Shown: positions 18,707 through 28,187, numbered from the stretch's first letter. The stretch is DNA of 64,000 bases from Bacteroides faecium (GCF_012113595.1 NZ_CP050831.1:3348001-3412000), one strand, 5' to 3'. The notes: generated by a model not told the origin, from the letters alone. Numbers and translations are program-made.

Positions 18707-18785
18707 ACAGAGCCTCTATCTTGAGGAAACAGAGGCTCTGTTTACATGAAATGCAGGCTCCGTTTCGCTAAAACAGAGTCTCTGT
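18707..18785. repeat. Array of four 13-bp palindromic units with exact 22-bp period
   Basis: Units start at 18707, 18729, 18751 and 18773 and are variants of ACAGAGGCTCTGT, an almost perfect palindrome; the nine bases between them vary. The same kind of array, again four units with 22-bp period, occurs at 37957-38035 between other genes. Confidence 0.85.
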
Positions 18786-19149
18786 TTCAAACAGGTATAG
18801 TATCAAAAAAGGGAACTAAAATTATACTATGACATACACTTCTGCATTCAGGTTCGCTTTCAGCCAAAACTTTCGATGAAAAGGGGCTTTTTGGAAGAAC
18901 TGAAAGCTGAAGGCGTTTTTTTACTTTTATTATTTAGTAGTAGAATTGAGCGGAACAAGTACTACACTCAATGAAATGATGTAGGAGACATGAGTAAGTC
19001 TAATACATGGTTCGGCTTATTTCAGTACAGGTTTCAACAAGTTCATCTACACATAATTTTTGTTCTTACCGATGCTGGGGTGAAATAACTTTTTATTATG
19101 ATTATCCTGTCTGTCGTTTAAAGAATGATGATTATTCGAAAAAATATAG

Positions 19150-19157
19150 TAAGTTTG
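19150..19157 (+). promoter_or_regulatory. Candidate -7 box of dinB
   Basis: TAAGTTTG fits TAnnTTTG and lies 18 bases before the dinB start. No TTG is found at the normal distance upstream. Confidence 0.4.
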
Positions 19158-19175
19158 CTCTGCTAATTCCCAAAG

Positions 19176-20267
19176 ATGTCTCAAAGAAAGATTATACATA
19201 TCGACATGGACGCCTTCTACGCTTCAGTAGAACAGCGTGATAATCCGGAACTTCGTGGCAAACCATTGGCGGTGGGTCATGCGGAAGAGAGGGGAGTCGT
19301 GGCTGCTGCCAGTTACGAAGCCCGGCGCTATGGAGTGCGTTCAGCTATGTCTTCGCAGAAAGCGAAACGGCTCTGCCCGCAGTTGGTTTTTGTGCATGGG
19401 CGGATGGACGTTTATAAATCCGTTTCCCGGCAGATACATGAGATTTTCCATGAATATACCGATATTATCGAACCTCTCTCTTTGGATGAGGCTTTTCTCG
19501 ATGTAACAGAAAATAAGAAAGGCATTTCCTTAGCTGTGGATATAGCGAAAGAGATTAAACAGAAGATTCGCGAACAACTGAACTTGGTAGCGTCTGCCGG
19601 AATATCCTATAATAAATTCCTGGCAAAAATAGCTTCGGATTATCGTAAACCGGATGGATTGTGCACCATTCATCCGGAGCAAGCTCTTGATTTTATCGCA
19701 CGCCTTCCCATCGAATCATTTTGGGGAGTAGGTCCTGTGACTGCCAAAAAGATGCATATGCTAGGTATTGGCAACGGTTTTCAATTGCGGAAATGCTCTC
19801 TTGAGATGCTGACTGCACATTTTGGCAAAGTGGGAGCACTTTACTATGAATGTGCGAGAGGTATTGACGAGCGTCCGGTAGAAGCAGTCCGTATCCGTAA
19901 ATCCATCGGGTGCGAACGTACGTTGGAACGGGATATTTCGGCTCATTCTTCTGTCATTATCGAACTGTATCACGTGGCGGTAGAACTGATTGAACGTCTG
20001 AACCGTAAAGACTTCAAGGGGAATACCCTTACACTGAAAATCAAGTTCCATGATTTTAGCCAGATAACCCGGAGCATTACTCAATCACAGGAACTGACAA
20101 CTTTGGACAAGGTACTTCCGCTTGCAAAGGAATTACTTAAAAGTGTGGAATATGCGCAACACCCAATCCGGCTTATCGGGCTCTCCGTCTCCAATCCGAA
20201 AGAAGAAACGGACGAGCAACATCGGACGTGGGAGCAGTTGAGTTTTGAATTTAGTGACTGGGAGTAG
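19176..20267 (+). CDS. dinB: DNA polymerase IV
   Basis: Y-family translesion DNA polymerase of 363 residues that copies past damaged bases. Motifs: HIDMDAFYASVEQRDNPEL (catalytic Asp and steric gate region, residues 8-26), SYEARRYGVRSAM, SLDEAFLDVT (second metal site near residue 103), SAGISYNKFLAKIASDYRKPDG, then the helix-hairpin-helix thumb (FWGVGPVTAKKMHMLGI) and the little finger domain. The C-terminus ends EQLSFEFSDWE without an obvious clamp-binding QxxLF tail, although QLSFEF may serve. Stand-alone gene after a long non-coding stretch. Confidence 0.96.
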   Translation: MSQRKIIHIDMDAFYASVEQRDNPELRGKPLAVGHAEERGVVAAASYEARRYGVRSAMSSQKAKRLCPQLVFVHGRMDVYKSVSRQIHEIFHEYTDIIEPLSLDEAFLDVTENKKGISLAVDIAKEIKQKIREQLNLVASAGISYNKFLAKIASDYRKPDGLCTIHPEQALDFIARLPIESFWGVGPVTAKKMHMLGIGNGFQLRKCSLEMLTAHFGKVGALYYECARGIDERPVEAVRIRKSIGCERTLERDISAHSSVIIELYHVAVELIERLNRKDFKGNTLTLKIKFHDFSQITRSITQSQELTTLDKVLPLAKELLKSVEYAQHPIRLIGLSVSNPKEETDEQHRTWEQLSFEFSDWE

Positions 20268-20322
20268 TACGATTTTTGAAGTATGTACTTTTTTGTCATC
20301 AGGTTCGTATGATTTGCTCACC

Positions 20323-20350
20323 TTGTTTTTTTAGAGATGCACTATCTTTG
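20323..20350 (+). promoter_or_regulatory. Promoter of the heparinase-like lyase gene
   Basis: TTG at 20323-20325, 17 bases, then TATCTTTG at 20343-20350, fitting the Bacteroides TTG / TAnnTTTG pattern. It gives a leader of about 20 bases before the ATG at 20375. Confidence 0.6.
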
Positions 20351-20374
20351 TACTGCTTAAATGAATAAAATACC

Positions 20375-22309
20375 ATGAATCGAATGAAACATTTGCTTTG
20401 TGTTCTTCTAGTAGCAGCTTTAGGAAGTTTTTCTTTCAAAGCCAACGCTTACACTGAACGCAATATGCTGCAAAAAGCGGCAGACGAAACTACGTTGAAA
20501 AACGTGTTAGTAATGAAACAAGCCTGGGTGCCTTATCCTGCTTACACAGACCGCGCCGCCTGGGACTCACTGATGGGACCTAACAAACAACGTCTTATCG
20601 AAGCCGGTGAGAAACTCCTCAACTACAAATGGCAACTGATTCCTGCCACTGCCTATCTGGAATACGAACGCACCGGTAACCGGAAAGTGATGGAAGTCCC
20701 TTATGATGCCAACCGTCAGGCACTCAATACTCTGATGCTTGCCGAATTGGCCGAAGGCAAAGGACGCTTTATCGACCAACTGCTGAACGGAGCTTATATG
20801 AGTTGCGAAATGAATTCATGGGTCTTGTCCGCACATTTACCCCGACAAAGCAGCAAACGCTCTCTTCCCGACTTCCGCGAACAGATTATCGACCTTGGCT
20901 CAGGTGGCTACGGAGCTTTGATGGCTTGGGTACACTATTTCTTCCGCAAGCCATTCGATAAGATTAATCCCGTCGTATCCCTGCAAATGCGTAAAGTTAT
21001 CAAAGAACGTATCCTCGACCCTTATATGAACGACGATGATATGTGGTGGATGGCTTTTAACTGGAATCCGGGAGAAATTATCAATAACTGGAATCCTTGG
21101 TGTAACTCCAACGCCCTGCAATGTTTCTTCCTGATGGAAAACAATAAGGAGAAATTGGCAAAAGCGGTTTATCGTTCCATGAAGTCGGTAGATAAGTTCA
21201 TTAATTTCGTGAAATCCGACGGGGCTTGCGAAGAGGGAACATCTTACTGGGGACATGCTGCCGGCAAACTCTATGACTATCTTCAAATCCTTTCCGATGG
21301 TACAGGTGGTAAAATATCTCTTTTTAACGAACCGATGATTCGCCGCATGGGAGAATATATGTCCCGCTCTTACGTTGGTGATGGCTGGGTAGTGAATTTT
21401 GCTGATGCTTCGGCAAAAGGCGGTGGCGATCCTCTGTTGATTTACCGTTTCGGTAAAGCCGTAAACAGCGATGAAATGATGCATTTTGCAGCATACTTGC
21501 TGAATGGCAGGAAGCCGTATGCTACAATGGGCAATGATGCTTTCCGTTCGCTTCAATCCCTGCTTTGTTGCAATGATATGGCGAAAGCAACTCCGAAACA
21601 TGATATGCCGGACGTGACTTGGTATCCCGAAACGGAATTCTGCTACATGAAGAATAAGAATGGTATGTTTGTTGCTACCAAAGGCGGATTCAATAATGAA
21701 AGCCACAATCATAATGATGTAGGAACATTCTCCTTGTATGTTAATACGATTCCTGTGATTATTGATGCAGGCGTAGGTACTTATACAAAACAGACATTCA
21801 GCAAAGACCGTTATACGATTTGGACGATGCAAAGCAATTATCACAACTTGCCGATGATTAACGGTGTACCACAGAAATTCGGGCAGCAGTATAAGGCTAC
21901 AAATACGGTTTGCAACGAGAAGAAACGTGTTTTCTCTACGGATATAGCTGCCGTTTATCCGGCGGAGGCGAAAGTGAAAAGTTGGGTTCGTGCTTATGCA
22001 CTTGATGATAATAAGCTCATTATCGGTGATGTTTATACCTTGGATGAGGCTATTACCCCTAATCAAGTGAATTTCTTAACTTGGGGGAATGTTACTTTCC
22101 CATCAGCCGGAAAGATTCGGATTGAAGTAAAAGACCAAAAGGTAGAAATGCATTATCCACCTCAGTTTAAAGCCGGACTGGAAACTATTAAATTAGATGA
22201 TCCGCGCTTGTCTAACGTATGGGGCAAGGAGATTTACCGCATCACACTGAAGACGGACGAAAAGAAGGTGACTGGAAAATATGGATTTGTTATCCAACAA
22301 GTGAAGTAG
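20375..22309 (+). CDS. Heparinase II/III-family polysaccharide lyase
   Basis: Secreted lyase of 644 residues. The signal peptide ends near KANA. An alpha/alpha-toroid domain covers about residues 40-390 (MAFNWNPGEIINNWNPWCNSNALQ, GACEEGTSYWGHAAGKLYDYL with probable catalytic Asn/His/Tyr). A C-terminal beta-sandwich of the Hepar_II_III type follows (NESHNHNDVGTFSLYVN, IIDAGVGTYTKQTFS, SNYHNLPMING), where His residues often bind a metal. Such lyases cleave uronic-acid-containing polysaccharides by beta-elimination; the exact substrate and PL family cannot be fixed by eye (PL37-like is one option). It is followed after 53 bp by a small secreted protein and has its own promoter, so it is apart from the upstream PUL. 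Confidence 0.88.
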   Translation: MNRMKHLLCVLLVAALGSFSFKANAYTERNMLQKAADETTLKNVLVMKQAWVPYPAYTDRAAWDSLMGPNKQRLIEAGEKLLNYKWQLIPATAYLEYERTGNRKVMEVPYDANRQALNTLMLAELAEGKGRFIDQLLNGAYMSCEMNSWVLSAHLPRQSSKRSLPDFREQIIDLGSGGYGALMAWVHYFFRKPFDKINPVVSLQMRKVIKERILDPYMNDDDMWWMAFNWNPGEIINNWNPWCNSNALQCFFLMENNKEKLAKAVYRSMKSVDKFINFVKSDGACEEGTSYWGHAAGKLYDYLQILSDGTGGKISLFNEPMIRRMGEYMSRSYVGDGWVVNFADASAKGGGDPLLIYRFGKAVNSDEMMHFAAYLLNGRKPYATMGNDAFRSLQSLLCCNDMAKATPKHDMPDVTWYPETEFCYMKNKNGMFVATKGGFNNESHNHNDVGTFSLYVNTIPVIIDAGVGTYTKQTFSKDRYTIWTMQSNYHNLPMINGVPQKFGQQYKATNTVCNEKKRVFSTDIAAVYPAEAKVKSWVRAYALDDNKLIIGDVYTLDEAITPNQVNFLTWGNVTFPSAGKIRIEVKDQKVEMHYPPQFKAGLETIKLDDPRLSNVWGKEIYRITLKTDEKKVTGKYGFVIQQVK

Positions 22310-22362
22310 ATATTAAAAATTAGAAGAAGAAATATTGGTATAATTAATTAAATCACAGTAAG

Positions 22363-23064
22363 ATGAAAAAAGTATTATTTGCCGGCCTTTTGGCTATTGC
22401 AGGAGTGACTGTAAGCGCTCAAAATCTGATTAAAAACGAAAAGTTTGCCACAGAAGTAACGAACAAGGTGACCAATGCCAACAAGGCTACTGCCGGCGAA
22501 TGGTTTATCATGAATAACGAAGCCGACGGAGCAACTGCCATCGCTTGGGAACAAACCGGCGACGCAAAGTATCCTAATGCTATGAAAATAGACAACTCGG
22601 GTGCTGCAAAGAACATCTCCTGGTACAAAGCATTCCTGGGACAACGTATTACAGACGGATTGGATAAAGGCATCTATGTCCTTACTTTCTACGCAAAAGC
22701 AAAAGAGGCAGGTACTCCGGTAAGTGTGTACATCAAGCAGACTAACGAAGAAAAGAATGATAACGGTAAGTATAACACTACCTTCTTCATGCGCAGAGAC
22801 TACGATGCCGATGCACAGCCGAACGCATCAGGCGCACAATATAACTTCAAGATTAAAGATGCTGATAAGTGGACTAAAGTAGTGGTTTACTACGATATGG
22901 GACAAGTAGTGAATGCTATCAGCAGCAAGAAAGCCAATGCCGACCTGGAAGTATCTGATACGGACGATGACGCTGCTATCCTGAAGGATTGCTATGTAGC
23001 CATCCTTTCGCTGAATAAAGGCGGTGTTGTAGAAATCAGTGATGTGACATTGAAAAAGAAATAA
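22363..23064 (+). CDS. Secreted carbohydrate-binding-like protein
   Basis: Secreted protein of 233 residues with signal MKKVLFAGLLAIAGVTVSAQ. The mature part opens NLIKNEKFATEV and contains DKGIYVLTFYAKAKEAGTPVSVYIKQ and WTKVVVYYDMGQ, the jelly-roll pattern of CBM4/9-like binding modules. No catalytic motif. It is downstream of the lyase by 53 bp and ends before a strong terminator, so the two likely form one unit in which this protein binds the lyase substrate. Function is inferred from context. Confidence 0.75.
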   Translation: MKKVLFAGLLAIAGVTVSAQNLIKNEKFATEVTNKVTNANKATAGEWFIMNNEADGATAIAWEQTGDAKYPNAMKIDNSGAAKNISWYKAFLGQRITDGLDKGIYVLTFYAKAKEAGTPVSVYIKQTNEEKNDNGKYNTTFFMRRDYDADAQPNASGAQYNFKIKDADKWTKVVVYYDMGQVVNAISSKKANADLEVSDTDDDAAILKDCYVAILSLNKGGVVEISDVTLKKK

Positions 23065-23101
23065 AAGAAAAGGGGTTTAAAATAATAAGTTAATAAAAAA
23101 T

Positions 23102-23144
23102 ATAGGGCGATCAAGTAGTGATACTTTGTCGCCCTATCTCTTTT
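23102..23144. terminator. Bidirectional terminator between convergent genes
   Basis: Stem ATAGGGCGA (23102-23110) / TCGCCCTAT (23129-23137), followed by TCTCTTTT on the plus strand and by a T-rich run on the minus strand (complement of TAATAAAAAATAT). It serves the secreted protein gene and the convergent peptidase gene. Confidence 0.85.
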
Positions 23145-23156
23145 CTATCTTCTCTT

Positions 23157-24335
23157 TTAGTTAATCCCGAGTTTCTTTTTCAGCTCTTTCGGGAGAGAGT
23201 CTTTGTGTACCATGACGCTGATTGTTTTGGCACGTACATAGCTTTCGGACATATTCTGATAACCGCCGAATTTATTTCCTTCCGCTCCCCAGGAATTCTT
23301 GGTAATATAATATTTGGTTCCGTTCTGATCTTTTACGATGCCCGTGATATGCATCAGGTGGTCGTCGGTTGTCACAAACTTCTCATAACCTTCCTGGCGG
23401 ATTTCCGGTGTCACGTTGATTTCAGGATAAGGATGTTCAAACTTGAATACTTCTTCCATACGCTGATACTTCGGCATTGCTTCGAAACGGGCACGGTCGG
23501 TAGTAGAGTAGTCTTTTACATCTTCCACCTGCGGGTTGATGGCAATTCCGTTCTTATAAGAGAAACCCTGTTCGCTGACATCACCGTCCCAACATACGGT
23601 ATATCCACTGTTCAGTGCGTGGTCGATAGCACCAATCAACTCGTCCAAAGGAAGATTATACATCGGCTGGTTTTCCCAGTTGTCGGGAACTTCGGGTGAG
23701 AAAGTTTCGTAATAAGGCTTATGGGTGAAGCTGGTCAACTCGATGTAGTTATTCATATCCAGCCCCAGGCTTTCTGTGAAAGATTGGGGAGTATATTCCT
23801 TTCCTTTATAAGTAAACTTCTCGGGAAGCTTGCCCAGGTATGTGTCAAACAGATTATTGATAAGAGCATTATATTCAGGCGTACGCTTCTTGGAAGCGAT
23901 ATTGGCATCCACCAAAGCTTTGAAATAGCGTGTCAGTGCTCCGTGATTATGGTCTTTGCTATCATTGAGCAAACCGGAATATGCTTCTTCGGGAACGATA
24001 CCTACTTGCTTGTAGGCATTTGTGAATGTATGCGCCAGGCTGCCTTCTCCGATATTTCCCTTTCCGCGACGGAGATAGTTATCTTCCATCTGATTCATAT
24101 ACTTCTGACGGACGATGTACATTTCCGAGAGATCGTATTCTCCTTTGCCCATACGAAGTAGTTCGGACTCCATGAAAGAAGTGGTGGCAAAGCACCAGCA
24201 AGTACCTGTGGAACCCTGGTCCTTGACGGGAGTCGCTTTGTGGGATACAACGGTTGTGAATTCATAACCGGGTGTTTGTGCAAAAGAGGTTGCAGCTAAG
24301 AGAAGCAACGCAACCGACATTAATAATTTCTTCAT
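23157..24335 (-). CDS. C1-family cysteine peptidase (bleomycin-hydrolase-like)
   Basis: Secreted papain-fold peptidase of 392 residues with signal MKKLLMSVALLLLAATSFAQ. The active site is complete: Gln and Cys in KDQGSTGTCWCFATTSF (Cys near residue 47), His in DDHLMHITGIV and Asn in YYITKNSWGAEG. The insertions between (YLRRGKGNIGEGSLAHTF) are typical of the C1B branch. It should act as an aminopeptidase or endopeptidase in the periplasm or outside. Convergent with the upstream plus-strand gene and separated from it by a shared terminator. Confidence 0.93.
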   Translation of the reverse strand: MKKLLMSVALLLLAATSFAQTPGYEFTTVVSHKATPVKDQGSTGTCWCFATTSFMESELLRMGKGEYDLSEMYIVRQKYMNQMEDNYLRRGKGNIGEGSLAHTFTNAYKQVGIVPEEAYSGLLNDSKDHNHGALTRYFKALVDANIASKKRTPEYNALINNLFDTYLGKLPEKFTYKGKEYTPQSFTESLGLDMNNYIELTSFTHKPYYETFSPEVPDNWENQPMYNLPLDELIGAIDHALNSGYTVCWDGDVSEQGFSYKNGIAINPQVEDVKDYSTTDRARFEAMPKYQRMEEVFKFEHPYPEINVTPEIRQEGYEKFVTTDDHLMHITGIVKDQNGTKYYITKNSWGAEGNKFGGYQNMSESYVRAKTISVMVHKDSLPKELKKKLGIN

Positions 24336-24374
24336 GATATATGTGTTTTATTATCTATTCAGCTACAAAAGTAT

Positions 24375-24411
24375 AAAAAAAGCGAGGATACTCGAAAGTT
24401 CCTCGCTCAAT
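24375..24411 (-). terminator. Terminator of the 45-codon gene
   Basis: Stem AGCGAGGA (24381-24388) / TCCTCGCT (24400-24407) with an A6 run at 24375-24380, which reads as a T-run after the stem on the minus strand. It lies 23 bases past the stop of the small gene and upstream of the peptidase start. Confidence 0.8.
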
Positions 24412-24433
24412 TTAATATAATTAGTGTGTTTAT

Positions 24434-24571
24434 TTACATGGCAACCTGCTGTGACAGCAGTTTTTGAAGTTTACCGTTCAAGGTTTGGCACATTGCACCA
24501 TTTCCCATTGCTTGATAGCGTTTAATACGGTACTGTAACATCATAATTTTTTCATTTGCATTCTTTTTCAT
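24434..24571 (-). CDS. Small basic protein of 45 residues, function unknown
   Basis: Reading from ATG at 24571 the frame gives MKKNANEKIMMLQYRIKRYQ, then AMGNGAMCQTLNGKL, then QKLLSQQVAM and TAA at 24436-24434. It has a purine-rich stretch AGAGGAAA nine bases before the start, a TACCTTTG -7 box at 24652-24645 and a rho-independent terminator 23 bases after the stop, so it is flanked like a complete single-gene transcript. The product is basic, helix-prone, with one Cys and no signal peptide or membrane segment. I do not recognise a family. The leader of about 70 nt is long for this genome. Confidence 0.72.
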   Translation of the reverse strand: MKKNANEKIMMLQYRIKRYQAMGNGAMCQTLNGKLQKLLSQQVAM

Positions 24572-24644
24572 AATTTGTTTCCTCTTTTTTTGCCCTCCAC
24601 GTTTTGAAGAGCGGTTTTACATCTTGTTTTCTTTATTAACACTG

Positions 24645-24652
24645 CAAAGGTA
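24645..24652 (-). promoter_or_regulatory. Candidate -7 box for the 45-codon gene
   Basis: TACCTTTG on the minus strand fits TAnnTTTG. It lies about 75 bases before the ATG. No clear TTG -33 box. Confidence 0.45.
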
Positions 24653-24871
24653 CAAAATGTTTTTGAATTATATGCTGTAAAACATAGAAATCTTCTTTTT
24701 ATTTTGATTTTTCTTTTTAAGAGAGGTTCGAACACAGTAGATGTTACAAACCTATTACAAACATTTACAGCTACTTGTGCCGTCTTTCAGAAAAAAAACT
24801 TGTAATTTTGTGAATGTGTACTTTAGTATGCATATTTATTTGACTATCGTTTATTTAATTAACACATAAAT

Positions 24872-27559
24872 ATGAAAACACTCGTCCGTCTTTTGCTTGT
24901 CCCGTTTTTCTCTGTACTATTATTTTCATGCAGTGAATCTCATTTTTTGAAAGAAGAAGCTTATCGTAATCAGGTACTTCAGGATTTTGAGCAGAAACAA
25001 CAGGCTCTTCCCGATGGGAATCTGTTTGCCATCCTTTCGGGAGATAGTTTGAGTCTCTCCGAACGCGAAGCGCTGATGTTTCTGTATGCATATATGCCGA
25101 TAGGGGATATTGCAGATTATCCCGGTGAATACTACCTGGGAAATATTCGCCTTTCTGAGCAGGCCCGTCGTGAAATGCCTTGGGGAAAGACTGTTACCGA
25201 TGAATTGTTCCGGCATTTTGTACTGCCTGTCCGTGTGAATAATGAGAATCTGGATGAATCCCGGGAAGTATTTTATGGAGAACTGAAGGAACGCGTGAAA
25301 GGGCTTTCGATGAAGGATGCGATTTTAGAGGTAAATCACTGGTGCCATGAGAAAGTGGTATATCGTCCGAGTGATGCCCGTACCAGTTCGCCGCTGGCTT
25401 CGGTGAAAACGGCCTATGGACGTTGCGGAGAAGAGTCTACTTTCACTGTTGCTGCCTTACGTTCCGTCGGGATTCCTGCCCGTCAGGTATATACTCCCCG
25501 TTGGGCACATACGGATGATAACCATGCCTGGGTAGAAGCCTGGGCAGATGGCAAGTGGTATTTCTTTGGTGCTTGTGAACCCGAACCGGTGCTGAACCTC
25601 GGTTGGTTCAATGCGCCTGCAAGCCGTGGAATGTTGATGCATACAAAGGTTTTCGGTCGTTATAACGGGCCGGAAGAGATTATGCTTGAGACTCCGAATT
25701 ATACCGAGATTAATGTGATAGATAATTATGCTCCTACGGGAAAGGCGGTGGTTATGGTGACTGATGCTGACGGTCAGCCTGTCACTGGTGCGAAAGTGGA
25801 TTTCAAAGTTTATAATTATGCCGAGTTTTATACGGTTGCCACTAAATATACCGGTGCGGACGGTCAGGTTTCGTTGACAGCCGGAAAGGGGGATATGTTG
25901 GTATGGGGTTCCAAAGATGGTAAATTCGGTTATGCTAAACTGTCTTTTGGCAAAGATGACAAGTTGGTTCTCGCTTTGGATAAGAAAGAGGGGGAATCAT
26001 ATGCACTCGATTTGGATATTGTTCCACCCGCGGAAGGAGTGAACCTGCCGGAAGTAACCCCGGAACAACGTAAAGAGAATGATTTACGACTGGCCAAGGA
26101 AGATTCTATTCGCAATGCTTATGTAGCAACTATGATGACTGAAGAGCGTGCGAAAAATGCACTTGCCAAATTCAACCTAAGCAATGAAGATAAAGAGAAA
26201 ATGGTAAAGATGCTGGTTGCTTCCCGGGGAAACTATAGGACATTGCTTGCTTTTATGGAACTGGCTACTGTGGATAAGAAAGAAGAGTTCGCTTTGGCAT
26301 TGCTGCAACAACTTTCTGCCAAAGACTGGCGGGATGTACAACTGATTGACTTGATGGATTATTTAATTGAGACTCCTGATTTTCAGAAGTTGGGAGTACA
26401 GGCTAGTGCGGAATTGGTCAATCCGCGTGTAGAAAATGAAATGTTGACCGCTTACCGCTGTTTTTTCAATAGTGCCTTTCCACAAAAAGAGGTAGAATCT
26501 TTTGTAGAAGAGCCATCCCGTTTGGTTGAATGGTGTAAGAAAGAGATTAAGATTAATAATGAGTTGAACTCCCAGCGTATCCCTATTTCTCCGGTAGGAG
26601 TATGGAAAGCTCGTGTTGCAGATGAAAAGTCACGTGATATTTTCTTTGTGGCAATGGCTCGTACTTTCGGCATACCTGCTCAAATAGATAAGGTGACGGG
26701 AAAAGTACAGTATATGAATAAAGAAGGACATACTATAGATGTGGATTTTGCGGAAAGTACGCCGGCGCAGGCTGCTACCGGACTGTTGCGTGCCACTTAC
26801 AAACCAATCCGTTCATTACCCGATCCGAAGTATTATTCCCACTTTACTCTTTCCAAATTCAAGGACGGTGTATTCCAATTGTTGAACTATGACGAAGGGG
26901 ATGCCGATATGGGTGCAGGTACTACATGGTCAAATCTGTTGAAGAATGGCACTCAACTGGATACCGGTTATTATATGCTGGTCACCGGAACGCGTATGGC
27001 AAGCGGTGCCGTACTCTCCAAAGTAACTTTCTTCACTATAGAGCCGGGCAAGACAACAACCGTTGATTTGGTGATGAGAGAAAGTGACGAACAGGTACAG
27101 GTGATTGGAAATTTCAATTCGGAATCACTGTATATTCCTGTGTCGAACGATAGCTTATCTACAGCACAGAGCCTTCTTCAAACTTGTGGAAGAGGCTATT
27201 TTGTTGTTGGTGTGTTGGGAGTAGGGCAGGAACCTACTAATCATGCACTAAGAGATATAGCTGCCTTGGGTAGTGATTTTGAGAAATGGGGCAGGAAAAT
27301 AGTTTTTCTTTTTCCATCCGAAGAACAATATAAGAAGTTCCATGCCGCTGAGTTTCAAGGATTACCATCTACCATTACTTATGGTATAGATATGGATAAT
27401 AGTATTCAGCAACAAATCGCTAAATCTATGAATCTCTCCAATCAGAATATTCTTCCCATGTTTATTATCGCCGATACATTCAACCGTGTAGTCTTTGTTT
27501 CTCAAGGATATACCATCGGCTTGGGTGAACAATTAATGAAAACCGTTCATGGATTGTAG
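24872..27559 (+). CDS. Transglutaminase-like domain lipoprotein
   Basis: Lipoprotein of 895 residues: signal ending LLFSC. The transglutaminase/protease-like core spans about residues 130-250, with Cys in YGRCGEESTFTVAALRSVGIPAR, His in DDNHAWVEAWADGKWYFF and a following Asp/Glu region. Then comes an Ig-like or carboxypeptidase-regulatory-type domain (TDADGQPVTGAKVDFKVYN), a helical stretch, and a second region with FFVAMARTFGIPAQIDKVTG. The C-terminal part (VVGVLGVGQEPTNHALRDIA... FIIADTFNRVVFVSQGY) looks like a thioredoxin fold without CxxC. It is probably a periplasmic or surface peptidase acting on peptides or peptidoglycan. Single gene. Confidence 0.85.
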   Translation: MKTLVRLLLVPFFSVLLFSCSESHFLKEEAYRNQVLQDFEQKQQALPDGNLFAILSGDSLSLSEREALMFLYAYMPIGDIADYPGEYYLGNIRLSEQARREMPWGKTVTDELFRHFVLPVRVNNENLDESREVFYGELKERVKGLSMKDAILEVNHWCHEKVVYRPSDARTSSPLASVKTAYGRCGEESTFTVAALRSVGIPARQVYTPRWAHTDDNHAWVEAWADGKWYFFGACEPEPVLNLGWFNAPASRGMLMHTKVFGRYNGPEEIMLETPNYTEINVIDNYAPTGKAVVMVTDADGQPVTGAKVDFKVYNYAEFYTVATKYTGADGQVSLTAGKGDMLVWGSKDGKFGYAKLSFGKDDKLVLALDKKEGESYALDLDIVPPAEGVNLPEVTPEQRKENDLRLAKEDSIRNAYVATMMTEERAKNALAKFNLSNEDKEKMVKMLVASRGNYRTLLAFMELATVDKKEEFALALLQQLSAKDWRDVQLIDLMDYLIETPDFQKLGVQASAELVNPRVENEMLTAYRCFFNSAFPQKEVESFVEEPSRLVEWCKKEIKINNELNSQRIPISPVGVWKARVADEKSRDIFFVAMARTFGIPAQIDKVTGKVQYMNKEGHTIDVDFAESTPAQAATGLLRATYKPIRSLPDPKYYSHFTLSKFKDGVFQLLNYDEGDADMGAGTTWSNLLKNGTQLDTGYYMLVTGTRMASGAVLSKVTFFTIEPGKTTTVDLVMRESDEQVQVIGNFNSESLYIPVSNDSLSTAQSLLQTCGRGYFVVGVLGVGQEPTNHALRDIAALGSDFEKWGRKIVFLFPSEEQYKKFHAAEFQGLPSTITYGIDMDNSIQQQIAKSMNLSNQNILPMFIIADTFNRVVFVSQGYTIGLGEQLMKTVHGL

Positions 27560-27679
27560 AAAGCATAGATAAAGAAGAAGTAGCAGGTAGTAATATCGTG
27601 TGACAGTATGCAATAATCGTTAATTCTCTATATAGAGCGCACTTTTATGCGAATTAATTGTTACGTTTGTAGGAGAGTT

Positions 27680-28060
27680 ATGATGAAGTATCTTTTGTGC
27701 ATACTGTCACTTGCATTTTTACTTATTGGGGGTAGTCTGTCGACCCATAAGGAAGATGCTCAGGGATTTCGGGAAACGGCCGTAATCTCTGTGGATAGTG
27801 ATATTTCAGCTACTACAACACTCGCTTCAACCCCCGAAGAAAGCCATTCTTTAGGAATCCTGACTACCTTTTCGCTTCCACGAAACATCACTCCTGTGCG
27901 GACATTGAAGTTTAATGATATTCCCGTCATTGTCCAATTGTTAAGTTTACGCTCTTTCCGTTTGCCCGAAGACAAAAGGAAGATTCTTCTTTCCGACACT
28001 AATTATCTGAAATATTCTAATAGGTACTACATTTATACCTTGGCACATATCTTGATTTAG
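27680..28060 (+). CDS. Small exported protein of unknown function
   Basis: About 126 residues from MMKYLLCILSLAFLLIGGSLS; an in-frame ATG 11 codons earlier would put charged residues before the signal, so the inner start is preferred. The mature part is Ser/Thr rich, then basic with LPEDKRKILLSDTNYLKY and a hydrophobic tail YYIYTLAHILI. I recognise no family. It lies alone between the transglutaminase gene and the OadG-like gene. Confidence 0.6.
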   Translation: MMKYLLCILSLAFLLIGGSLSTHKEDAQGFRETAVISVDSDISATTTLASTPEESHSLGILTTFSLPRNITPVRTLKFNDIPVIVQLLSLRSFRLPEDKRKILLSDTNYLKYSNRYYIYTLAHILI

Positions 28061-28187
28061 CCATTCTTTCTTTCTGAGTATTCCTGAGAATTTGCACAAA
28101 TATGTTTAACAGGTCCGAATGATATAAATTTCCGGGCATGTCGTATGTGTGCATGAATGATTATACAATCTGTTTTTTTATACTACT

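Larger units (their letters stand above)
18390..19175. other. 786-bp gene-free region
   Basis: No convincing coding sequence on either strand. It holds the nested inverted repeats (18540-18625), the 22-bp repeat array (18707-18785), an inverted pair GCTTTCAG / CTGAAAGC around 18852-18907 followed by a T7 run, and a candidate dinB promoter at its right end. Confidence 0.7.

Noticed and set aside
18707..18785. CRISPR array
   Set aside because: Repeats of only 13 bases with 9-base spacers and no cas genes; units are palindromic and vary among themselves.
19007..19240. 77-codon open frame before dinB
   Set aside because: Overlaps the dinB start in another frame and has no homology or ribosome site.
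20900..22066. 388-codon open frame on the minus strand
   Set aside because: Mirror frame of the heparinase-like lyase gene; no recognisable motif, codon pattern of the plus-strand gene is much better.
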